Shown here: positions 57,808 through 64,000 of the stretch, in pieces
Position numbering within the stretch: position 1 is the stretch's first letter
Layout: every line of letters begins with the position of its first letter
NCBI RefSeq assembly: GCF_963576615.1
Contig: NC_088711.1
Coordinates: forward strand, 17,764,182-17,828,181
Reading direction: 5' to 3'
Source: Watersipora subatra
Lineage: Eukaryota; Bryozoa; Gymnolaemata; Cheilostomatida; Watersiporidae
Length of the DNA: 64,000 nucleotides
Program-made: the position numbers and the translations under genes
Notes under the pieces: generated by a model
Seen by the model: only the letters and a program-made list of their open reading frames with translations
What the model was told of the DNA's origin: nothing
The model's database searches: none

Positions 57808-60800
57808 ATGGCAGAGGGTGGTTTGCGAGCTCCAGGTTGCTTTATATCTAATGCTGGCAACCCCAGTGAGACTAGCAGAAGCTGGCACGAATGGCTTGAA
57901 CAATTTAACTTTTATATGCTAGCAACAGAGAAGTCAACAAAAGGGGGAGAAATCCAAGTAGCCATACTGTTAACCCTACTTGGACCACAGGGTCAGGAGA
58001 TATTCCGAACTTTCAATCTTCCTGAAGAAGACCGCAAGGATATTGAAAAGGTTAAGGAGGCATTCACCCGGCACTTTACACCACAAGTGAAAATTATCTA
58101 TGAACGGTACAAGTTTCATAACAGAACACAGCTTCCAGGTGAATCATTCGACAATTTTTTAACTGCACTACGCGGACTCTTGTCTACTTGCAATATACAT
58201 GCTGATGAACAAAATAGTGCTCTGATAGACAGAATTGTATGTGGCATTAACTCACCAGAAGTCAGAGAGGACATATTCAATTTAGATGGCAATCCGGATT
58301 TGAACAAAATTATACAGCTGTGTCGTCGGGCGGAAGCCACCAAACATTATCTTACAGATATGAAAATCGACAAAGAGAATGCTAATATTAATACAGTACA
58401 ACAACCGAACCATCTAGCTCACAAGAATAAGAACGGCGCCAGAGTAAATAACTGTAAATACTGTAAGTCGAGTCACCCTAAAGGAGCATGCCCTGCATAC
58501 GGCAAAGAGTGCCGAAATTGCCACAAGATGAATCATTTCAGCATAGCTTGTATGGCACCACAGCGTAAGTCTGCTGCCAAAGCTGCATATGAGCTAGTAG
58601 AGACCAGTGGACAACAGAATGACATAACTTTTACTGTGAACAACGACAAGAGCCGAAGAGAATGGTGCATCACCACAAGGTGCAATGAAAAGCCGCTACA
58701 TCTCAAAGTTGACACTGGAGCTTCATGCAATGTCATGCCTAAAGGGATATTTGACTCTTTATCGGTGCATACACCTCTACAAAAGTATGGCAAGTCATTA
58801 GTTTCATTTAGCAACCATGAACTAGATGTACTAGGTAAAGTAACATTGTTGGTGGATGTTAGCGCTCGTTTTGTACCACTAGATTTTGTAATAGTGTCAT
58901 CAAGTGCAGGTCAGAAGACCTTGTTAGGATTACCAAGTGCAATGGAATTGGGTTTGGTCAATGTCTCAAATACAGTCAGCGATGACCTTGCTAAAGCTTA
59001 CCCAGATGTGTTCAGTGGTTTGGGGTGCCTCCCATGCAAACATGCTCTGCAACTGAAAGAAAATGCTAAACCAGTAATTCAAAGTGCCAGAAGGGTTCCC
59101 TTTAGATTGCGCAATAAGTTGAAGGACACTCTTCAAAAAATGGAATCTCAGGGCACTATAGCCAAAGTGAAACAGGCCACAGATTGGGTTCATCCTATTG
59201 TAAATGTATTAAAACCAAATGGCTCACTTAGAATTTGTCTAGATCCTACTCAGTTGAATAAATGTTTACGGCGTGAACATTTTGCACTACCCACGGCATC
59301 AGAAATATTTGCTAAACTATCTAAATCGCGGGTATTCACAACGTTAGACGCTACATCTGGCTTCTTACAGTTGGAGCTAGACGAAGATAGTAGCCTACTC
59401 ACCACATTTGCCACTCCCTTCGGTAGATACAGGTTTTTAAGGTTGCCATATGGTATTTCTTCAAGCCCAGAGATATTTTGTCTCACAGTTTCTGAACTAT
59501 TTGAGGATATAAAAGGCGTTGAGTGCTATGTCGATGACCTCTTGATTCATGCACCCACAATGGCTGAACATGACGCAATCCTCAAATCAGTGCTAGAGAG
59601 GTGCCGAGAAAAGAACCTCCGGTTAAATGAGTCAAAGTGTACATTCAGACAAAAGCACATCAGATATCTAGGTCACATAATTGGGGACGGGGTCATCAAG
59701 CCTGATCCAGCTAAGATCAAAGCAGTCATTGACATGCCTCAACCACAAAATGTGGAAGATGTTCGTAGATTGCTTGGAATGGCAACTTATCTCTCAAAGT
59801 TTTGCCCTAATTTGTCAGACATAACCACCCCGCTGAGAGAACTAACAAAAAAAAATGCGACTTGGTCGTGGTCAGGCACACATGATGAGTCCTTGGCACA
59901 ACTGAAGGCTGTGGTGACATCCACTCCAGCATTGCGAATGTTTGATCCAGACCTGCCTATTGTATTATCTGTGGACTCCAGTCAGTTTGGCATGGGTGCA
60001 GTGATAATGCATAACGGGCAGCCAATTGAGTTTGCTAGCTGCACACTGACAGACACTCAAAAAAAGTATGCTCAAATCGAAAAAGAATATCTAGCAGTTC
60101 AGTTTGGCTTACGAAGATTCCATCAATATATATATGGTCAACATGTAGTGGTAGAAACGGATCATCTTCCACTCATAGGAATCATGAATAAGGGTCTTAA
60201 TGATATCAGTCCCAGGCTATTGAGAATGAGACTACGCAATCAATTATATGATTACACACTTGTGCATAAACCAGGTAAAGCTCTAGTTCTTGCAGACACA
60301 CTATCGCGTGCCTTTTTGGCAGATTTATGTGAAGATGCAGAAGCTCTAAGCTCACTAGATACAGAACAAATCCATTCAGTCACTAGCGGTGTCCTTAGAA
60401 ACCCAACCTTCAAAGACCGGCTCCTTAGCACAGTGCAATCAGACAGCACTCTACAAATCCTTAGCAGCTACATACGAAATGGCTGGCCAGCTAAGAGGAG
60501 AATGTGCATTGAACCACTGAAACCATTTTGGGCAGCGAGATATGATTTGACGACACACGATGGTCTGATACTTAAAAACAGTCAAATAGTTATCCCAGTG
60601 TCTATGCGCAAGCAGGTAATAGATATCATTCACATAGGACATTTAGGGGTTAGTAAGTGCATAGAGAAAGCCAAAAATTCCGTGTACTGGCCAGGTTATC
60701 AGGGGCAGATACAGGATGTGGTGTTGAGTTGTGCAACATGCCAGGAGAATGTGAGGGCAAATGCACAATGTGCTTACGAACCATATGACATACCGCAGTA

Positions 60801-61797
60801 TCCAATGCAATCAGTAAGCATAGATGTTTTTCACTTAGCTGGCAAGGAGTATCTAGTCACGGTAGACAGATATTCCAAATGGCCTACCTGCTGTGAGCTG
60901 AAGAATGCAAACTCAAGTAGCATTGTCGAGATACTGCGTAGGCAGTTCCTTGACTTTGGTAGACCTGAGATCCTAGTTTCTGATAATGCTTCGTATTTTA
61001 CATCATTTGAATTTGAACAGTTTCTAAAAGAACTTGAGATACAGCACATCACATCTAGCCCGTACTATTCTCGTTCTAACGGCCTTGCTGAAAGGATGAA
61101 TCAAACTATCAAAAGCAGCCTGAAAAAGGCCCATGAGTCAAATCAAACATTGTTTGATGTCTTAGCCTCCCTTCGATCTACACCACTGGGGGGTAAATTA
61201 CCATCACCTTCAGTTCTATTACAGTCAAGAAATCTAAGAAACAATCTTCAGTTCATGCCTCAACAGCTCAAACTTCAAAAAGTAGACATTAACCTGATTG
61301 AGAAAGCTTTCAGAGAGCGCCAGTCGCAAGATATGTTCAACACAAGCCCAGCTAGGCGACCTATTGAGATGTGTGTGGGCATGAGAGTTTGGTGCCAACT
61401 AGGCCATCGGCGTTGGGTAGATGGTGTGATCATCCGGAGAGCAGAGACACCCAGGAGTTTTTATGTGAATATCGGCAAGGGTAGAGTTTTTAGAAGGAAC
61501 ATAAAATTCTTGAGGCCATACAAGGAAGCCCCAACAACCCTGCAATCTTTGCAATTAGAGAATATAACCATGCGTAATTTTATGGCAGTGGAACATAGAC
61601 CGGCACAAGGTGTAGACCACAATGACACAAGGTCAGAGGCCACACAGCCTTTAACCTCATCAGATACCTCACAGTCTTCACACACCACCCACCAGCCTAG
61701 TAGTAATTATCAGTCACTTCCATCTGCGCAAACGCACACAACTAGGTCAGGGCGCATATCCAAACCACCAGTGAGGTACCCCCAGCCAGAAAACTAA
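57808..61797 (+). CDS. gag-pol: Gag-Pol polyprotein of Ty3/gypsy copy 4
   Basis: 1329 residues from the first ATG, translated identically to copy 3 as far as I can see, with the same domain order. Confidence 0.9.
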   Translation: MAEGGLRAPGCFISNAGNPSETSRSWHEWLEQFNFYMLATEKSTKGGEIQVAILLTLLGPQGQEIFRTFNLPEEDRKDIEKVKEAFTRHFTPQVKIIYERYKFHNRTQLPGESFDNFLTALRGLLSTCNIHADEQNSALIDRIVCGINSPEVREDIFNLDGNPDLNKIIQLCRRAEATKHYLTDMKIDKENANINTVQQPNHLAHKNKNGARVNNCKYCKSSHPKGACPAYGKECRNCHKMNHFSIACMAPQRKSAAKAAYELVETSGQQNDITFTVNNDKSRREWCITTRCNEKPLHLKVDTGASCNVMPKGIFDSLSVHTPLQKYGKSLVSFSNHELDVLGKVTLLVDVSARFVPLDFVIVSSSAGQKTLLGLPSAMELGLVNVSNTVSDDLAKAYPDVFSGLGCLPCKHALQLKENAKPVIQSARRVPFRLRNKLKDTLQKMESQGTIAKVKQATDWVHPIVNVLKPNGSLRICLDPTQLNKCLRREHFALPTASEIFAKLSKSRVFTTLDATSGFLQLELDEDSSLLTTFATPFGRYRFLRLPYGISSSPEIFCLTVSELFEDIKGVECYVDDLLIHAPTMAEHDAILKSVLERCREKNLRLNESKCTFRQKHIRYLGHIIGDGVIKPDPAKIKAVIDMPQPQNVEDVRRLLGMATYLSKFCPNLSDITTPLRELTKKNATWSWSGTHDESLAQLKAVVTSTPALRMFDPDLPIVLSVDSSQFGMGAVIMHNGQPIEFASCTLTDTQKKYAQIEKEYLAVQFGLRRFHQYIYGQHVVVETDHLPLIGIMNKGLNDISPRLLRMRLRNQLYDYTLVHKPGKALVLADTLSRAFLADLCEDAEALSSLDTEQIHSVTSGVLRNPTFKDRLLSTVQSDSTLQILSSYIRNGWPAKRRMCIEPLKPFWAARYDLTTHDGLILKNSQIVIPVSMRKQVIDIIHIGHLGVSKCIEKAKNSVYWPGYQGQIQDVVLSCATCQENVRANAQCAYEPYDIPQYPMQSVSIDVFHLAGKEYLVTVDRYSKWPTCCELKNANSSSIVEILRRQFLDFGRPEILVSDNASYFTSFEFEQFLKELEIQHITSSPYYSRSNGLAERMNQTIKSSLKKAHESNQTLFDVLASLRSTPLGGKLPSPSVLLQSRNLRNNLQFMPQQLKLQKVDINLIEKAFRERQSQDMFNTSPARRPIEMCVGMRVWCQLGHRRWVDGVIIRRAETPRSFYVNIGKGRVFRRNIKFLRPYKEAPTTLQSLQLENITMRNFMAVEHRPAQGVDHNDTRSEATQPLTSSDTSQSSHTTHQPSSNYQSLPSAQTHTTRSGRISKPPVRYPQPEN

Positions 61798-61964
61798 TTT
61801 TAAAAATTGAGCATGTAACATTAACCTCGCTTAGTAAGCTACATCCACCGACATACATTTTAGTTAACTCAGCTCCAAACTCTATTATAAACATTTTCTA
61901 TTTTTATGCTTTTGTATTCACTGACATTTTAAGTTTTGTTTTACTGTCCTCCCAAAAAGGAGCG

Positions 61965-62140
61965 TGTTATATGTGTACTAAGTATGTGTGACCTTGAAGC
62001 AATGTTATGGGTGGTCTAGCTGATGTTATCTTTATGACTCATCAGTACCGATCAAGCAGCCTAGCTAAGCAATCGTCTTGAATTATCCTTGTCAACATTC
62101 ATACAATAAAACCACCTTGAGGAAACTCCACATTATAATA
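61965..62140 (+). repeat. 3' LTR, copy 4
   Basis: 176 bp, same as the other 3' LTRs. Confidence 0.9.
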
Positions 62141-62327
62141 GACACGAATCACCAATGAGAGCGTAACGTTTAATAAAAGCATAACGAGTAATCCTGGCAA
62201 CATAAGTAAACGAAACGATAGTTTTGGCAGGTCGCATCTACATGAGAATTGTTTTAAGGAACCCAAAAGGATATTTAATATGAAACAATACCATGTTTTA
62301 AACCTTGACCCTCACCCAAAATGTAGA

Positions 62328-62399
62328 GGTCGTGTGGTGTAGTGGTTATCACATCTGCTTTACACGCAGAAGGCCATGGGTTCGAAACCCATCATGACC
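62328..62399 (+). tRNA. tRNA-Val(TAC)
   Basis: First gene after Ty3 copy 4. Confidence 0.85.
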
Positions 62400-62640
62400 T
62401 AACACTTTTTGGCATAATTAATAACTTTTGTGAATAAGTTATGCCGAGAATGTACCATAAATCTGATCAGAAATCGCAATTTACATGGTGTTCCGTGGAT
62501 TAGGAATGGCAAACCGTAAATGAAGAGTGCAAATGTGGTTTGGTGTCTGTGAACTTTTTTGAATTTTTTATAAGTACGATATGTTCACTATTCTTTATAT
62601 ACAACGCTTTTTATATAACAATTTAACAATGTGTTGCCGT

Positions 62641-62712
62641 GGTCGTGTGGTGTAGTGGTTATCACATCTGCTTAATACGCAGAAGGTCATGGGTTCGAAA
62701 CCCATCATGACC
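62641..62712 (+). tRNA. Valine-type tRNA with isoleucine anticodon (AAT)
   Basis: Variable region AGGTC, as in the six earlier AAT genes. Confidence 0.8.
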
Positions 62713-62954
62713 TAACACTTTTCTTGACGTAACTGATAACTTTTATTAATATAATATGCCGAGAATGTAACATATATCTGAGCAGAAATCGCCTTTATAT
62801 GGTTTTTCCCTGAATATAAATGGCAAACCCTAAGTGAGACGTGCAAATGTGGTTTGGTTTCTGTGAACTTTTTTGAAATCTTTATAAGTACGATATGTTC
62901 ATTATTCTATATATACAACGCTTTTTATATAACAATTTAACAATGTGTTGCCGT

Positions 62955-63026
62955 GGTCGTGTGGTGTAGTGGTTATCACATCTGCTTAACACGCAGAAGG
63001 CCATGGGTTCGAAACCCATCATGACC
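62955..63026 (+). tRNA. tRNA-Val(AAC)
   Basis: Intact; downstream spacer switches to the TTTTTGGCATAATTAATAAC type, unlike units 2-4. Confidence 0.85.
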
Positions 63027-63267
63027 TAACACTTTTTGGCATAATTAATAACTTTTGTTAATATGTTATGCCGAGAATGTACCATATATCTGATAAGAAA
63101 TCGCAATTTACATGGTGTTCCGTGGATTAGGAATGGCAAACCGTAAATGAAGAGTGCAAATGTGGTTTGGTGTCTGTGAACTTTTTTGAATTTTTTAGAA
63201 GTACGATATGTTCACTATTCTTTATATACAACGCTTTTTATATAACAATTTAACAATGTGTTGCCGT

Positions 63268-63339
63268 GGTCGTGTGGTGTAGTGGTTATCACATCTGCTT
63301 AATACGCAGAAGGCCATGGGTTCGAAACCCATCATGACC
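63268..63339 (+). tRNA. Valine-type tRNA with isoleucine anticodon (AAT), second background
   Basis: Loop TTAATAC but variable region AGGCC, the form otherwise found with AAC. Confidence 0.8.
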
Positions 63340-63576
63340 TAACACTTTTCTTGACATAACTGATAACTTTTGTTAAAATTGTATGCTGAGAATGTATCAT
63401 AAATAATAAGAAATTGCCTTTATATGGTTTTCCGCTGAATAGAAATGGCAAACCCTAAATGAGAAGTGCAAATGTGGTTTGGTGTCTGTGAACTTTTTTG
63501 AATTTTTTATAAGTACGATATGTTCACTATTCTTTATATACGACGCTTTTTCTATAACAATTTAACGTGTTGCCAT

Positions 63577-63648
63577 GGTCGTGTGGTGTAGTGGTTATCA
63601 CATCTGCTTAACACGCAGAAGGCCATGGGTTCGAAACCCATCATGACC
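63577..63648 (+). tRNA. tRNA-Val(AAC)
   Basis: Intact cloverleaf; upstream spacer is slightly shortened (TTTAACGTGTTGCCAT). Confidence 0.85.
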
Positions 63649-63890
63649 TAACACTTTTCTTGACATAACTGATAACTTTTATTAATATAATATGCCGAGA
63701 ATGTAACATATATCTGATCAGAAATCGCAAATTACATGGTTTTCCGCTGAATAGAAATGGCAAACCCTAAGTGAGAAGTGCAAATGTGGTTTGGTTTCTG
63801 TGAACTTTTTTGAATTCTTTATAAGTATGATATGTTCACTCATCTCGATATACAACGCTTTTTTATAACAATTTAACAATGTGTTGGTGT

Positions 63891-63960
63891 GGATGTGTGG
63901 TGTGTTGGTTACTACATCTGTTAACATCTAAAAGGCCAAGGGCTCGAATCCTATCACGAC
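63891..63960 (+). pseudogene. tRNA-like pseudo unit
   Basis: Last unit before the window ends; GTTAACATCTAAAAGG in the anticodon region. Confidence 0.6.
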
Positions 63961-64000
63961 TTTTATTTTAAACCGGAAAAACCAGATGCTGGGATAAAAT

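Larger units (their letters stand above)
52585..62140 (+). repeat. Higher-order unit 4 (9556 bp)
   Basis: Same structure as unit 3, including the 938-bp duplication and the variant gene at 54337, ending in Ty3/gypsy copy 4. Confidence 0.85.
57580..62140 (+). mobile_element. Ty3/gypsy LTR retrotransposon, copy 4 (looks whole)
   Basis: 4561 bp, LTRs at 57580-57755 and 61965-62140, GACAC at 57575-57579 and 62141-62145. By eye it matches copy 3 throughout. Confidence 0.92.
22930..64000 (+). repeat. Tandem tRNA-Val gene array with higher-order units
   Basis: Seventy-four tRNA-like units lie head to tail on the plus strand, usually 310-315 bp apart, interrupted by four Ty3/gypsy elements. A typical gene is 72 nt: acceptor GGTCGTG/CATGACC with one G-U pair, a D arm GTGTAGTGGTTATCAC identical to animal tRNA-Val, anticodon stem TCTGC/GCAGA, T arm ATGGG/CCCAT with loop TTCGAAA. 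The A box (TGGTGTAGTGG) and B box (GGTTCGAAACC) fit Pol III consensus, and TTTT or longer follows within about 6-8 nt. Spacers are conserved and carry a TATATAA-like word about 30 bp upstream of many genes. Base 73 is T throughout. The array runs off the right end. Confidence 0.9.
62141..64000 (+). repeat. Start of a fifth unit, diverging
   Basis: It opens TAC, AAT, AAC like the others, then goes AAT, AAC, pseudo, a different order and spacer set, until the window ends. Confidence 0.7.

Noticed and set aside
29852-62140. Four independent retrotransposon insertions
   Set aside because: Identical position, target duplication and LTR-LTR difference in all four indicate one insertion followed by duplication.
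22930-64000. CRISPR-like array
   Set aside because: The repeats fold as full tRNA cloverleaves with Pol III boxes, spacers are conserved rather than unique, and the context is eukaryotic.
22930-64000. SINE family inserted many times
   Set aside because: Units abut head to tail in one orientation with conserved spacers, and no A-tails or target duplications are seen.

Overview
The window is eukaryotic, almost certainly an invertebrate metazoan. It is AT-rich and holds a spliced WD40 gene with long introns, several non-autonomous DNA transposons, Pol III tRNA genes and a Ty3/gypsy LTR retrotransposon. The species cannot be fixed from the sequence. All assignments are by eye; nothing was searched.

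Region 1 (1 to about 22,900) carries one minus-strand gene. I recovered eleven exons by splice sites and reading phase: 21901-21967, 21233-21336, 17478-17549, 16199-16325, 15430-15539, 13186-13271, 8640-8781, 7400-7582, 5565-5694, 2004-2092 and about 44-219. All ten junctions keep frame and together give about 430 residues with at least five WD40-type blades, then a charged tail. It resembles, from memory only, the long WDR87/WDR97-type WD proteins. Both ends lie outside what I can see. The first intron seen has a GC donor. The introns hold a piggyBac-like element with a second MITE inside it, a pogo-like element, foldback repeats, a 27-bp minisatellite, an AT-rich compound tandem repeat and two perfect hairpins.

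Region 2 (about 22,930 to 64,000, running off the end) is a head-to-tail array of tRNA-Val-type genes, all on the plus strand at about 310-bp spacing. I count 61 full-length genes (32 anticodon AAC, 11 CAC, 10 TAC, 8 AAT) and 13 decayed or truncated units. Most have A and B boxes and a T-run a few bases after the 3' end. The AAT genes have a valine tRNA body with an isoleucine anticodon. The family has U at discriminator position 73.

From 25,796 the array has a higher-order structure: units of 8616, 8617, 9556 and 9556 bp, each ending in the same 4.56-kb Ty3/gypsy element with the same flanking GACAC, followed by a partial fifth unit. The same insertion point, target duplication and single LTR-LTR difference in every copy show one insertion followed by amplification of the whole tRNA-plus-element segment. 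Copies 3 and 4 look whole; copies 1 and 2 appear broken about once each. Units 3 and 4 also share an internal 938-bp duplication of three tRNA genes. Empty versions of the insertion site survive elsewhere in the array. Assembly error must be excluded before the copy number is trusted.
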